This document shows, piece after piece, positions 17,025 through 26,420 of a stretch of DNA of 64,000 nt (its first letter is position 1; each line of letters begins with the position of its first letter). The notes below the pieces were generated by a model. The model had not been told where the DNA came from. It ran no database searches and was given only the letters and a program-made list of their open reading frames with translations. Location: the NCBI RefSeq assembly GCF_016522065.1, contig NZ_JAEHFV010000005.1, forward strand, positions 124,001 through 188,000, given 5' to 3'. The translations under genes and the position numbers were made by a program. The DNA comes from Flavobacterium agrisoli (GTDB taxonomy: Bacteria; Bacteroidota; Bacteroidia; Flavobacteriales; Flavobacteriaceae).

Positions 17025-19706
17025 TTAATCTGCTATATTCGGATTTAACCATTTCGTAGCCAATTCGTCCGAAATATTTCGGCGTTTGGCGTAATCTTTA
17101 ACTTGATCTTCTTTTATTTTTCCGAGTCCGAAATACCTACTTTGCGGATTTCCAAAATAATAACCCGAAACCGATGAAGCTGGCCACATCGCCATACTTT
17201 CGGTCAAAGTTACTCCTATTTCCTTTTCAATATTTAGTAATTTCCAAATCGTTGGTTTCTCCAAATGGTCGGGACAAGCTGGATAACCTGGTGCTGGACG
17301 GATTCCTTTATAACTTTCTTTGATTAATTCTTCATTTGTCAAATGTTCATCAGCTGCATAACCCCAGAATTCTTTACGTACTTTTTCGTGTAAATATTCG
17401 GCAAAAGCTTCTGCAAAACGATCCGCTAACGCTTTTACCATAATCGAATTATAATCGTCTAAATTATCGCGGTATTCATCTGCCCATTCATCAACACCAA
17501 AACCTGTGGTTACACAAAAGGCTCCCATATAATCTACTTTTCCAGATTCTTTTGGTGCAATAAAGTCGGACAACGCAATATTTGGCGCTCCTTTGGTTTT
17601 TTGTGATTGCTGACGTAGGGTTAAGAATTTCTCAATTTCTTTTCCGCTTTCATCATACAACTGAATATCGTCATCATTTACCTGGTTGGCTGGAAAGATT
17701 CCGTAAATACCCTTGGCTTGTAATTTCTTTTCTTCCAAAATCACTTTCAGCATGGCTTGAGCATCTGCAAAAACGGATGTTGCTTGCTCGCCAACCACCT
17801 CATCGGTTAAAATCGCCGGATATTTTCCGTGCAATTCCCAAGTTTGAAAAAACGGTGTCCAATCGATATACGGAACTAATTCGTCTAATGAAACTTCAAC
17901 CACTTGTTTCCCAATTACTTTAGGCTGTACTGGCGTAAACTCGTTCCAATCAATTGGGAATTTATTTTGACGCGCATCTTCAATTGTCAAGAAGTTTTTC
18001 TCTCTTGTACGACTCAAAAAGGTTTCTCTAAACGCATCGTATTCCTCACGAATACCATTTTTGTAAGTGTCTTTATTTTGATCCAATAAATTTCCAGCCA
18101 CTGTTACCGCTCTTGACGCATCGTTTACGTGAACGGCAGTTGCACGATATTGAGGAGCAATTTTCACGGCTGTGTGTGCACGCGAAGTTGTGGCTCCACC
18201 AATCATTACCGGAATTTGTATATCTCTTTTATCCAATTCTTTGGCCAAGAACACCATTTCGTCTAACGAAGGTGTAATCAAACCGCTCAAACCGATAATA
18301 TCAACATTATGAGCAATGGCTTCGGCAATGATTTTTTCAGGCGCAACCATTACACCCAAATCGATAATTTCGTAATTGTTACAAGCCAAAACTACTCCCA
18401 CTATATTTTTACCAATGTCGTGAACGTCACCCTTTACAGTAGCCAATAAAATCTTTCCATTTCCTTCTTTGTCGCCTGCTTGTTTCGAAGCTTCAATAAA
18501 AGGCAATAAATACGCCACGGCTTTTTTCATTACACGAGCCGATTTTACTACCTGAGGCAAGAACATTTTTCCGCTTCCAAATAAATCTCCCACCACATTC
18601 ATTCCCGCCATCAAATTGATTTCGATAACTTCGATTGGTTTTGTGGCGGCTAATCGTGCTTCTTCTACATCTTCTTCAATAAATTGGTCAATTCCTTTTA
18701 CCAAAGCATGTGTAATTCGTTCTTGAAAAGTGCCACTTCTCCATTCTTGAATCGCTTTTTCAGTTGTTTTTCCTTCCCCTTTTACGCTTTCAGCAAAATC
18801 CAATAAACGCTCTGTAGCATCGTCTCTTCTGTCTAAAATTACGTCTTCAACATATTCTAATAAATCCTTTGGAATATCGTCATAAATCGTTAACATCTCC
18901 GGGTTTACAATTCCCATTGTCATTCCGGCTTTGATAGCGTGGTATAAGAAAACCGAATGCATCGCTTCACGAACGACATCATTCCCTCTAAATGAAAACG
19001 AAACGTTACTCACTCCACCGCTAATGTGTGCGTGTGGCAAATTGGCTCTCACCCACTCCGTTCCTCTAAAGAAATCCAGTGCATTCAAACGGTGTTCTTC
19101 CATACCAGTTGCTACCGGAAAAATATTCAAATCGAAAATAATATCCTGTGGTGGAAAGCCTACTTTGTTGACCAAAATATCATACGAACGCTTACAAATT
19201 TCTACTCTACGCTCGTAATTATCGGCCTGACCTACTTCATCAAAAGCCATCACGATAGCAGCAGCCCCGTAACGTTTGATTAATTGGGCATGGTGAATAA
19301 ACTGTTCTTCTCCTTCTTTTAATGAAATCGAATTTACAACGCTTTTCCCTTGAACGACTTTCAAACCGGCTTCAATAATGTGCCATTTCGAACTGTCAAT
19401 CATAATAGGCACACGCGCAATATCCGGTTCGGCTGCAATCAAGTTCAGGAATTTTACCATCGCATATTCACCATCCAGCATTCCCTCATCCATATTAATA
19501 TCGATGATTTGTGCTCCTCCTTCTACCTGTTCCTTAGCAATACTAAGCGCCTCATCGTATTTCTCCTCTTTAATCAATCGAAGAAATTTACGAGAACCTG
19601 TTACATTCGTACGTTCTCCCACGTTTACAAAAACACTCTCGGGCGTAATAATCAACGGTTCTAATCCCGATAAAACTAAATTCCTTCTTGCTTCTACTTC
19701 TGCCAT
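17025..19706 (-). CDS. metH: Cobalamin-dependent methionine synthase, folate/B12/activation part
   Basis: This polypeptide of about 893 residues holds three of the four MetH modules: the pterin-binding barrel ([32 protein letters not shown]), the B12 cap and Rossmann domains with the cobalt-ligand motif [10 protein letters not shown], and the SAM-dependent reactivation domain ending with [18 protein letters not shown]. The homocysteine-binding module is on a separate gene at 20240. I place the start at MAEVEARRN; an upstream in-frame ATG at 19727 would add seven residues. The split arrangement is common in Bacteroidota. Confidence 0.95.
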   Translation of the reverse strand: MAEVEARRNLVLSGLEPLIITPESVFVNVGERTNVTGSRKFLRLIKEEKYDEALSIAKEQVEGGAQIIDINMDEGMLDGEYAMVKFLNLIAAEPDIARVPIMIDSSKWHIIEAGLKVVQGKSVVNSISLKEGEEQFIHHAQLIKRYGAAAIVMAFDEVGQADNYERRVEICKRSYDILVNKVGFPPQDIIFDLNIFPVATGMEEHRLNALDFFRGTEWVRANLPHAHISGGVSNVSFSFRGNDVVREAMHSVFLYHAIKAGMTMGIVNPEMLTIYDDIPKDLLEYVEDVILDRRDDATERLLDFAESVKGEGKTTEKAIQEWRSGTFQERITHALVKGIDQFIEEDVEEARLAATKPIEVIEINLMAGMNVVGDLFGSGKMFLPQVVKSARVMKKAVAYLLPFIEASKQAGDKEGNGKILLATVKGDVHDIGKNIVGVVLACNNYEIIDLGVMVAPEKIIAEAIAHNVDIIGLSGLITPSLDEMVFLAKELDKRDIQIPVMIGGATTSRAHTAVKIAPQYRATAVHVNDASRAVTVAGNLLDQNKDTYKNGIREEYDAFRETFLSRTREKNFLTIEDARQNKFPIDWNEFTPVQPKVIGKQVVEVSLDELVPYIDWTPFFQTWELHGKYPAILTDEVVGEQATSVFADAQAMLKVILEEKKLQAKGIYGIFPANQVNDDDIQLYDESGKEIEKFLTLRQQSQKTKGAPNIALSDFIAPKESGKVDYMGAFCVTTGFGVDEWADEYRDNLDDYNSIMVKALADRFAEAFAEYLHEKVRKEFWGYAADEHLTNEELIKESYKGIRPAPGYPACPDHLEKPTIWKLLNIEKEIGVTLTESMAMWPASSVSGYYFGNPQSRYFGLGKIKEDQVKDYAKRRNISDELATKWLNPNIAD

Positions 19707-19767
19707 TTTTATATTTTTATCCTGCAAGATTTCTAAAATCTTATAGGTTTACTTTCTTTTATTTTTA

Positions 19768-20205
19768 TTATTTCCATTTAAACCCCTCAAGATACCTGCT
19801 AGTTACTCCATCATCATATTTATAATATTTAGTGTAAGTAAAACCTGCTTTAACAAGCGTGAGTGAATCTGGTTTTAATTCATTCTCTAATTCAATATAA
19901 TTTGATTTAGGGTTTTTTAAATCATATTTTACACGATAAAATTTATTCAAAAATTTAGGATATCTTTTTCGAGTCCCTGAAAGTATTTTTTTATTCGAAT
20001 CATAAAAATAATATCTCAAAAGACCTCCTTTCCCATTAGTGATCCTCGTTGTAAGCGCTATCGTCTCTCCTTTAAATGTTTCCTTATACTTATCAAATTG
20101 TTTCTTTTTATAATAATCATAATAGAATACAATAAATAATATAAATATAGAACCAATTGCAGCGATTTTCAAGTTCTTAAACTTTTCCTTTTTATCTTCT
20201 TTCAT
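19768..20205 (-). CDS. Small single-pass membrane protein of unknown function, between the two metH genes
   Basis: A frame of about 145 residues starts MKEDKKEKFKN. It has one hydrophobic segment (IAAIGSIFILFIVFYYDYYKKK, about residues 12-33) and a Lys/Tyr-rich soluble domain (RYYFYDSNKKILSGTRKRYPK, YIELENELKPDSL) that would face the periplasm. It ends with YLEGFKWK. It is not related to methionine synthase and I do not recognise a family. An in-frame ATG at 20223 is possible but lies closer to the preceding stop. The gaps to both metH genes are short, so it is probably co-transcribed. Confidence 0.7.
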   Translation of the reverse strand: MKEDKKEKFKNLKIAAIGSIFILFIVFYYDYYKKKQFDKYKETFKGETIALTTRITNGKGGLLRYYFYDSNKKILSGTRKRYPKFLNKFYRVKYDLKNPKSNYIELENELKPDSLTLVKAGFTYTKYYKYDDGVTSRYLEGFKWK

Positions 20206-20239
20206 CCAAAAAAGCAATATCAAATTATTGCAGGAACCA

Positions 20240-21244
20240 TTACATCACAGCCGTAGAAACCCTCGGTTTATAATCCTTCGCAGCCTCAGCCATTAATCGA
20301 ATGTGATCAGGTGTTGTTCCGCAACAACCTCCGAGGATATTTACTAAACCATCTTCAAGATATTCTCTAATCAAAGCCTGTGTTTGCTCTGGTGTTTCAT
20401 CATATTCTCCAAAGGCGTTTGGTAATCCAGCATTGGGATGAGCCGAAACATTAAAGGAGGTATTCTGTGACAAAGTCTGCAAATACGGTTTTAACAAATC
20501 GGCTCCTAAAGCGCAATTGAAACCAACGCTCAATAACGGAATGTGCGATACCGAAATCAAGAAAGCTTCTACCGTTTGTCCAGAAAGTGTCCTTCCTGAA
20601 GCATCGGTAATGGTTCCTGAAACCATGATCGGAATATCAATTCCTCGTTCTTCTTTTACTTCTTCGATGGCGAAAAGTGCTGCTTTGGCATTTAACGTAT
20701 CAAAAATGGTTTCTACCAAAAGCAAATCACAACCTCCGTCCATTAAGGCCTCTACCTGCTGTTTGTAAGCAATGCGCAAATCGTCAAAAGTTACGGCACG
20801 ATAACCCGGATCATTAACATCGGGCGACATGCTCGCTGTACGGTTTGTCGGTCCGATCGAACCGGCTACGAAACGTGGTTTATCTGGATTTTTAGCGGTG
20901 AATTCGTCGGCTACTTGACGGGCAATTTTAGCCGATTCATAGTTGAGTTCATACACCAAATCTTCCATGTGGTAATCGGCCATACCTATTGTGGTTCCGG
21001 AAAAAGTATTGGTTTCAACAATATCCGCACCGGCTTCGTAATACGCGGCATGCACTTCGGCAATGGCTTTGGGTTGTGTAAGCGACAACAAATCGTTGTT
21101 CCCTTTTAGCGAATGTGGAAAATCTTTGAAGCGCTCGCCTCTGAAATCTTCTTCTGAGAAATTATAGCGTTGCAACATGGTTCCCATGGCTCCGTCGAGT
21201 ACGAGTATTCTTTTCTTGATTTCTTCTTGAATGCTATTTGGCAT
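20240..21244 (-). CDS. metH: Homocysteine S-methyltransferase module of split MetH
   Basis: The 334-residue protein is the homocysteine/zinc barrel of MetH as a free subunit. It begins with [23 protein letters not shown] and contains [19 protein letters not shown]. The zinc ligands are Cys in [11 protein letters not shown] and the pair in [12 protein letters not shown]. It must act with the 17025 protein, which supplies methylcobalamin and folate binding. It is the first gene of the metH-metF unit. The upstream 430 bases hold repeats and a structured element but no recognisable B12 or SAM riboswitch. Confidence 0.94.
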   Translation of the reverse strand: MPNSIQEEIKKRILVLDGAMGTMLQRYNFSEEDFRGERFKDFPHSLKGNNDLLSLTQPKAIAEVHAAYYEAGADIVETNTFSGTTIGMADYHMEDLVYELNYESAKIARQVADEFTAKNPDKPRFVAGSIGPTNRTASMSPDVNDPGYRAVTFDDLRIAYKQQVEALMDGGCDLLLVETIFDTLNAKAALFAIEEVKEERGIDIPIMVSGTITDASGRTLSGQTVEAFLISVSHIPLLSVGFNCALGADLLKPYLQTLSQNTSFNVSAHPNAGLPNAFGEYDETPEQTQALIREYLEDGLVNILGGCCGTTPDHIRLMAEAAKDYKPRVSTAVM

Positions 21245-21380
21245 AATTTCTTCTATTTTTTATTTGCACGCAGATGTCAGATATTGAGCAGATTTAACTC
21301 TCGTTTTTCACAATGTTGATGCAAATTATAATCTTTATTTTTTTCAAATCTTTCTAAAAAATCACAATTGTTGGCTTTTT
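21245..21380. other. metH leader region
   Basis: This AT-rich sequence precedes the homocysteine methyltransferase gene. On the minus strand it has TATAATTTG, an imperfect -7 box (one extra base), about 85 bases from the start. I see no riboswitch consensus. Confidence 0.35.
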
Positions 21381-21455
21381 AGCCCCGATGGGAACGGTAT
21401 CCTTTTGTGCTGGGGTTCAGCATAAAAGATATAGTGGACATCGGGAACCCAACTT
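21381..21455. repeat. Structured interspersed repeat, copy 2
   Basis: CCCGATG and CATCGGG form the outer stem. CTTTTGTGCTG and CAGCATAAAAG form the inner stem around GGGTT. The internal-loop sides read GGAACGGTATC and GATATAGTGGA. Compared with copy 1 the loop sides are conserved and the stems differ but still pair. Confidence 0.65.
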
Positions 21456-21612
21456 GGCTGAAAATGCGCCAATCTTTTGCTCTTACTTTCGACTAGGCTC
21501 AAGATTGATTTTGTTATTATTTTGGAACTGCAAATTAAAGCAATAGCCTTACCACTTGCAAGTGTTTTTTTTTAAGTTAGTCAGTTCCTAAATCGCTAAG
21601 ATTCTAAGCAAA

Positions 21613-21654
21613 AAGGTTCTGAGTGACTAAAAAAACTTAGCAACTCAGAACCTT
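21613..21654 (-). terminator. Terminator of the sulfate assimilation operon
   Basis: AAGGTTCTGAGT (21613-21624) and ACTCAGAACCTT (21643-21654) are perfect 12-base inverted repeats, followed by T residues on the minus strand. It lies 21 bases beyond the last gene of the operon. Confidence 0.75.
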
Positions 21655-21675
21655 AGTAACTTAGTAAGTCAAGTA

Positions 21676-22728
21676 CTAAACTATTGCTTTTACAACTGCT
21701 TTTGGTGCTTCTTTACGAGTTCCGTCGAATCCGTCAACTCCCGACACTGTTGTATATTTCAATACGTATTTTTTTCCTGGATTGATGATTTGGTAAGCCG
21801 CTTGACACATTAAAGTAGCTTCATGGAACCCACAAAGAATCAACTTCAATTTACCTGGATAGGTATTTACGTCGCCAATAGCAAAGATTCCCGGAATATT
21901 GGTTTGATAATCCAAAGCATTGTTTACTTTGATAGCATTTTTCTCGATTTCTAATCCCCAATCGGCAATTGGACCTAATTTTGGTGTCAATCCGAAAAGC
22001 GGGATAAAATAATCACATGGAATATTACGGTGTGCGCCATTTTCGTCTAAATCGATTGACTCTACGTGTTCTGCACCTTTGATTCCTACTACTTCTGCAG
22101 GTGTAATCAATTTAATTTTACCTTGTGATTTTAATTCTTGAACTTTTTCAACAGAATCTAATGCACCACGAAATTCGTTACGACGGTGAATCAAAGTCAC
22201 CTCCGAAGCAACATTAGCCAAAAAGATGCTCCAGTCTAATGCTGAATCTCCTCCACCAGCGATAACAACTCTTTTATCTCTAAATTTTTCAGGATTTTTG
22301 ATAAAGTATTTTACTCCTTTATCTTCATAAAATTCAATATCTTCAATTAAAGGTTTGCGTGGTTCAAAACTTCCTAAACCACCCGCAATGGCAATAACTG
22401 GGGCGTGGAATTTTTTTCCTTTATTTGAGGTAACAATAAAAGAACCGTCTTCTTGTTTCTCGATCGTTTCCGCACGTTCACCTAAGGTAAATCCTGGCTC
22501 AAATTGTTTAATTTGTTCCATCAATCCGTCTACTAAATCTCCAGCTAAAACTTCTGGAAATCCTGGAATATCATAAATAGGTTTTTTAGGATATAATTCT
22601 GATAATTGTCCTCCTGGTTGCGGTAAAGCATCCAGTATATGGCATTTTAATTTTAAAAGTCCAGCTTCAAATACAGCAAATAAGCCTGTTGGTCCTGCTC
22701 CAATTATTAATATGTCTGTTTTTACCAT
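21676..22728 (-). CDS. Ferredoxin/flavodoxin-NADP reductase, thioredoxin-reductase-like type
   Basis: The flavoprotein of about 350 residues starts MVKTDILIIGAGPTGLFAVFEA, an FAD-binding GxGxxG. It continues with PQPGGQLSELYP, the NADPH motif VVIAGGGDSALDWSIFLA, and the C-terminal FAIGDVNTYPGKLKLILCGFHEA. The CxxC of thioredoxin reductases is absent, which fits the type 2 ferredoxin-NADP reductase group. As last gene of the operon it probably supplies reduced ferredoxin to the sulfite reductase. An upstream in-frame ATG at 22791 is less likely, as its 21 extra residues lie outside the conserved fold. Confidence 0.88.
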   Translation of the reverse strand: MVKTDILIIGAGPTGLFAVFEAGLLKLKCHILDALPQPGGQLSELYPKKPIYDIPGFPEVLAGDLVDGLMEQIKQFEPGFTLGERAETIEKQEDGSFIVTSNKGKKFHAPVIAIAGGLGSFEPRKPLIEDIEFYEDKGVKYFIKNPEKFRDKRVVIAGGGDSALDWSIFLANVASEVTLIHRRNEFRGALDSVEKVQELKSQGKIKLITPAEVVGIKGAEHVESIDLDENGAHRNIPCDYFIPLFGLTPKLGPIADWGLEIEKNAIKVNNALDYQTNIPGIFAIGDVNTYPGKLKLILCGFHEATLMCQAAYQIINPGKKYVLKYTTVSGVDGFDGTRKEAPKAVVKAIV

Positions 22729-22824
22729 TGTTATGTTATTTATAATAATTCTTAATAATGCAAAGAAACAAATTAAAGTGTCACTACACAATGATTTTTG
22801 TCAATAAGTTTCTTATAAAATTGG

Positions 22825-23406
22825 TTACTCTTTATTTTTTAAAACGGATGTTATTTCGTTCATTTTATTTACTTTATCCTCAAAGTTTCCTTTTAGCGTT
22901 TTGCGGTAATCATTCAAATTTTGCACCATTTGATTGATGTTTTCCGGAATTACTTCTTCAAAAAACTCCCGCAATCTCTTAGCGGTTGTAGGCGATTTTC
23001 CGTTAGTCGAAATGGCAATTTTCACATTTCCTTTCGTTACGATGCCACCTAAATAATAATCACAAAAATCGGGCGTATCGGCAATATTGCAAATTAAATA
23101 GCGCTTTCGGGCTTGCTTGAATATTTTTTCGTTTACTTTTAGCTTATCAGTACACGCAATGACCAAATGGCGTTTTTTTAAAAACTGTTTTTTATATTTT
23201 GATTTGGTTAAAGTAACCGACGAATGCTGTTTGGCTAAATCAACTAAATCAGCAATAAATTCGGTTGCCACCACCTCTACATTTGCCTTCGGACTCGATT
23301 TAAGCATAAACGAAAGTTTTTCTAGTCCTACGTTGCCCCCGCCCACAATTAAAACATTCAAATTATGCAGTTTTAAAAAAATGGGATATAATTCGTTTGT
23401 TTCCAT
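22825..23406 (-). CDS. Precorrin-2 dehydrogenase / siroheme synthase N-terminal domain protein
   Basis: The 193-residue protein begins YPIFLKLHNLNVLIVGGGNVGLEKL, the NAD-binding start of the CysG N-terminal (Met8p-like) family. It carries VIACTDKLKVNEKIF and the dimerisation helix region KIAISTNGKSPTTAKRLREFFEEVIP. Such enzymes oxidise precorrin-2 to sirohydrochlorin and insert iron, giving siroheme for sulfite reductase. It works with CobA next door; together they cover what the fused CysG does in enterobacteria. The asparagine of GNTPDFCDYY-type motifs is replaced by ADTPDFCDYY here. Confidence 0.92.
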   Translation of the reverse strand: METNELYPIFLKLHNLNVLIVGGGNVGLEKLSFMLKSSPKANVEVVATEFIADLVDLAKQHSSVTLTKSKYKKQFLKKRHLVIACTDKLKVNEKIFKQARKRYLICNIADTPDFCDYYLGGIVTKGNVKIAISTNGKSPTTAKRLREFFEEVIPENINQMVQNLNDYRKTLKGNFEDKVNKMNEITSVLKNKE

Positions 23407-23415
23407 TCTTGCTGA

Positions 23416-24249
23416 TTATTTTAATCGGGTATCAAATTCACCGGAATCTGTACAGACGGAATCTGTACAGACGGGTTTGAAACCCGTCTCTACTACGAAA
23501 TTTTCGTAAAACCCTTTTAAATTATTTCTTTCTTTTACTACTTCTCCAATCACGATAATAGCAGGCGAAGCTAATTCATTTTCAAACACAACTTGCTGGA
23601 TCGTATCGATTGTTCCAACTCCAATTTTCTCGTTGGGCAATGTTCCGTTTTGAATAATTGCTATTGGGAGTTCTCCCTTTCCTTGTTTTTGAAATAAGGA
23701 AATAATTTGCTGCAATTTACTCATTCCCATCAAAATTACCACCGTTGCGGTTGATTGTGCCGCTAGTGCTACATCGGCAGACAATTCTTTAGTAGAAGTA
23801 GTGCCGGTAATAGCCCAAAAACTCTCGGCAATTCCTCTTTTTGTAATAGAAATTCCTTGCGCAGCCGGCACAGCAATTACCGAAGAAATTCCCGGCACGA
23901 CTACTGTTTCTATTCCAAAACTTGCTACAAATTCCATTTCTTCACTTCCTCGGCCAAAAACAAACGAATCGCCTCCTTTAAGACGCACTACATTTCCATA
24001 AGTCAACGCATTATCGACTAATAATTGGTTGATTTCATCTTGCGAATATGCATGATTACCTATTCGTTTGCCCACAAAAATTTTAATAGCATTGGCAGGC
24101 GCATAAGACAAGATGGCTTCATTAGCCAAGGCATCATACAAAACCACATTGGCTTCAGCAAGTACTCGGACACCTTTTAAAGTCAGCAATTCAGGATCAC
24201 CAGGCCCCGCACCTACTAAAGTTACTTTGGGATTTTTGTGATTATGCAT
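23416..24249 (-). CDS. cobA: Uroporphyrinogen-III C-methyltransferase
   Basis: CobA adds two methyl groups from SAM to uroporphyrinogen III to make precorrin-2. The 277 residues include VTLVGAGPGDPELLTLKG, VVLYDALAN, VRLKGGDSFVFGRGSEE and VPGISSVIAVPAAQGISITKRG. The body ends near residue 255. The last twenty or so residues (TGFKPVCTDSVCTDS) are encoded by an inserted palindromic repeat and a 15-base tandem, so the natural C-terminus was probably rewritten. It overlaps the sulfite reductase stop by 8 bases. Confidence 0.94.
   Translation of the reverse strand: MHNHKNPKVTLVGAGPGDPELLTLKGVRVLAEANVVLYDALANEAILSYAPANAIKIFVGKRIGNHAYSQDEINQLLVDNALTYGNVVRLKGGDSFVFGRGSEEMEFVASFGIETVVVPGISSVIAVPAAQGISITKRGIAESFWAITGTTSTKELSADVALAAQSTATVVILMGMSKLQQIISLFQKQGKGELPIAIIQNGTLPNEKIGVGTIDTIQQVVFENELASPAIIVIGEVVKERNNLKGFYENFVVETGFKPVCTDSVCTDSGEFDTRLK
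23443..23493. repeat. Palindromic repeat plus 15-bp tandem inside the cobA 3' end
   Basis: GGAATCTGTACAGAC occurs twice in tandem (23443-23457, 23458-23472). It runs into the inverted repeat GACGGGTTT / AAACCCGTC (23470-23488), extended by GTACA and TCTAC. Similar GACGGGTTTCAAACCCGTC units are scattered in flavobacterial genomes. The 15-base period keeps the frame. Confidence 0.75.
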
Positions 24250-26332
24250 TGGCTAATTCTTGCGCTCTGTATTTTTCGATGTTATCAAAAAAAGCAATCG
24301 CTTCTTCTATATATTGTTTTGCAAAAGCTTCTGATGGTTCTGTTTTATTGATTTGATACACCAAATCGTTAAATGTAGTACCTAACTCAATTTTTCCTGA
24401 GGCTACAAAAACGTTGTCAAACAAATCAATAATTCCAGCGTGGTTGTTTGTTTTTTCGTTTTCAGACAACAACAATGCTTTGGCTCCATTTACAAAACCA
24501 GCATAAGCATGGTAAATAGCATCAGACCATTTTGCATCGTTGAAAGCTTCTTGTGCAAAGCTGATTTTTTCTTTTGCTTCTAATAATAAAGTAGCTACCA
24601 AATCAATTACCACACCGGCACATTCACCTACTCCAACGGCTTTTACGTAGTTATCTGCATTACCCCAATCTACAAAATCATCTTCGGTTAAATTGGTTGT
24701 ATCGGATAACGGTTTTAAAATTTCATAGAAATATTTTTCACCTTTTTCATCGTAGTAATTCAAAAATGACAATCCATTAGCATTAGCTCCAAAATCATTT
24801 AAAATAGTACGCAAAGCTTCTGGTCCTCTTTTACTCGGAATTTTAATTACTTTATCTGCAAAACGTCCTTCACCATTTCCTAAACGTCCACCGCCTAACA
24901 AAACTTGTAAAGCTGGCGCTACTAATTTCCCGGAATTAATTGACATTCCTTGGAAACCAATTGCTGACATATTGTGTTGTCCACAAGCATTCATACAACC
25001 TGAAATTTTGATTTCAATTTCACGATTTTCTTTATACTGAGGATATTCGGCATTAATCACACGCTCCAATTCATCTGCAATTCCAGTACTACTAGCAATT
25101 CCTAAATTACAAGTATCTGTACCTGGACAAGCGGTAATATCTGCCAAAGAATTATAACCTAGATTTACAAAATCTAATTTGGCTAATTCTTGGTAGAAGA
25201 ACGGTAAATTTTCTTCTTTGATATTACGAATTACAATATTTTGACGTAGTGAAAAACGCAATTCATTTGCTCCATAATTTTTGATTAAGTCTGCTAATAA
25301 TCTCGCTTTATCAATGTAAAAATCACCCAATAAAACTTTAATTCCGATAGCGTAATATCCTTCTTGTTTTTGAGCAATTACGTTTGATTTTTTCCAAGCT
25401 TCATAAGCAGCAGTATCTTCAATTGTAACTTGCGGCACCTCTAATAATGGTTCTGTAATTGGGCCTTCAAAAGCAGTGGTGTCAATCTCATAAGTTTCAA
25501 AAGCAATAGCTTTAGTCTCTGCTTCAACCAACTCTAAAAAGGCATCTTTACCAATATCTTTGATTAAGAATTTCATGCGCGCTTTCATACGTTTAGCACG
25601 TTCTCCATGACGATCAAAAACACGAATAATTCCTTCGGCAGTTGGTATAATTTTATTAACTGGTATGAACTCTGAAAGTAATTCGGCATGAGCTGGCTGT
25701 GAACCTAATCCTCCTCCAAAAACAACTTTAAATCCTTTTTGTCCATCTTTAATTTTTGGAATAAATCCTAAATCGTGTAAATAACTCAAAGCCGTATCTT
25801 CATCAGAAGAAGAGAACGAAATTTTGAATTTACGTCCCATTTCCTGACAAATAGGATTTCTCAACAAATATTGAAACATTGCATGTGCATAAGGCGTAAC
25901 ATCAAACGGTTCGTTCACGTCAATTCCTGCCAATTCACTACCTGTAATATTACGAACAGTGTTACCACAAGCTTCGCGCAATGTAATATCGTCTTTGGCT
26001 AAATCGGCCCAAAGTTCAGGTGTCCTGTCTAAGCTTACGTAGTGAATTTGGATATCCTGACGGGTTGTAATGTGTAAACGTCCTGTAGAATATTCTTCAG
26101 AAACATCTGTGATACGTTTTAATTGCTCGCTAGTCACTTTTCCGTAAGGCAATTTAATACGAATCATTTGAACACCTTCCTGACGTTGCCCGTAAATTCC
26201 ACGTGCTAAACGTAGACTACGAAAACGTTCGTCATCAATTTTACCTCCACGGAATAAATGTATCTTTTTCTCTAATTCAATAATTTCTTTTTGAACTATC
26301 GGATTTTCTATTTCTGTTCTAAAACTTTCCAT
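24242..26332 (-). CDS. Siroheme/4Fe-4S sulfite (nitrite) reductase with a C-terminal HEPN-like extension
   Basis: The 696-residue protein reduces sulfite to sulfide with six electrons. The two symmetric repeats are visible (RLHITTRQDIQIHYV, LRFSLRQNIVIRNI). The cluster/siroheme cysteines are in TACPGTDTCNLGIASS and SGCMNACGQH. Ordinary family members have about 550-580 residues. From about residue 578 an added helical domain contains AIYHAYAGFVNGAKALLL, typical of HEPN domains. Context with cysDN, cysH and siroheme genes points to sulfite rather than nitrite. The electron donor is probably ferredoxin. Confidence 0.92.
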   Translation of the reverse strand: MESFRTEIENPIVQKEIIELEKKIHLFRGGKIDDERFRSLRLARGIYGQRQEGVQMIRIKLPYGKVTSEQLKRITDVSEEYSTGRLHITTRQDIQIHYVSLDRTPELWADLAKDDITLREACGNTVRNITGSELAGIDVNEPFDVTPYAHAMFQYLLRNPICQEMGRKFKISFSSSDEDTALSYLHDLGFIPKIKDGQKGFKVVFGGGLGSQPAHAELLSEFIPVNKIIPTAEGIIRVFDRHGERAKRMKARMKFLIKDIGKDAFLELVEAETKAIAFETYEIDTTAFEGPITEPLLEVPQVTIEDTAAYEAWKKSNVIAQKQEGYYAIGIKVLLGDFYIDKARLLADLIKNYGANELRFSLRQNIVIRNIKEENLPFFYQELAKLDFVNLGYNSLADITACPGTDTCNLGIASSTGIADELERVINAEYPQYKENREIEIKISGCMNACGQHNMSAIGFQGMSINSGKLVAPALQVLLGGGRLGNGEGRFADKVIKIPSKRGPEALRTILNDFGANANGLSFLNYYDEKGEKYFYEILKPLSDTTNLTEDDFVDWGNADNYVKAVGVGECAGVVIDLVATLLLEAKEKISFAQEAFNDAKWSDAIYHAYAGFVNGAKALLLSENEKTNNHAGIIDLFDNVFVASGKIELGTTFNDLVYQINKTEPSEAFAKQYIEEAIAFFDNIEKYRAQELANA

Positions 26333-26343
26333 TTCTTTCTTAG

Positions 26344-26371
26344 TTGTTGGTTGTTGGTTGTTGGTTGTTGG
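26344..26371. repeat. Four tandem copies of TTGTTGG
   Basis: Four exact 7-base units lie just upstream of the sulfite reductase start, followed by TTGATAG TTGTTGG. A further TTGATAGT/ACTATCAA pair (26372-26400) can form a hairpin in the cysN-sir gap. Confidence 0.7.
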
Positions 26372-26420
26372 TTGATAGTTGTTGGTAGCGTACTATCAAC
26401 TAAAAACTATCAACGATCAA

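Noticed and set aside
21267..21300. Possible SAM or cobalamin riboswitch before the metH genes
   Set aside because: I could not find the B12 box, the S-box GATGAA/GCAACC or the SAM-II ATTTGA...GCTAAAG pattern on either strand.
26344..26416. Possible CRISPR-like array
   Set aside because: The units are 7-base perfect tandem repeats without spacers; they are simple sequence.
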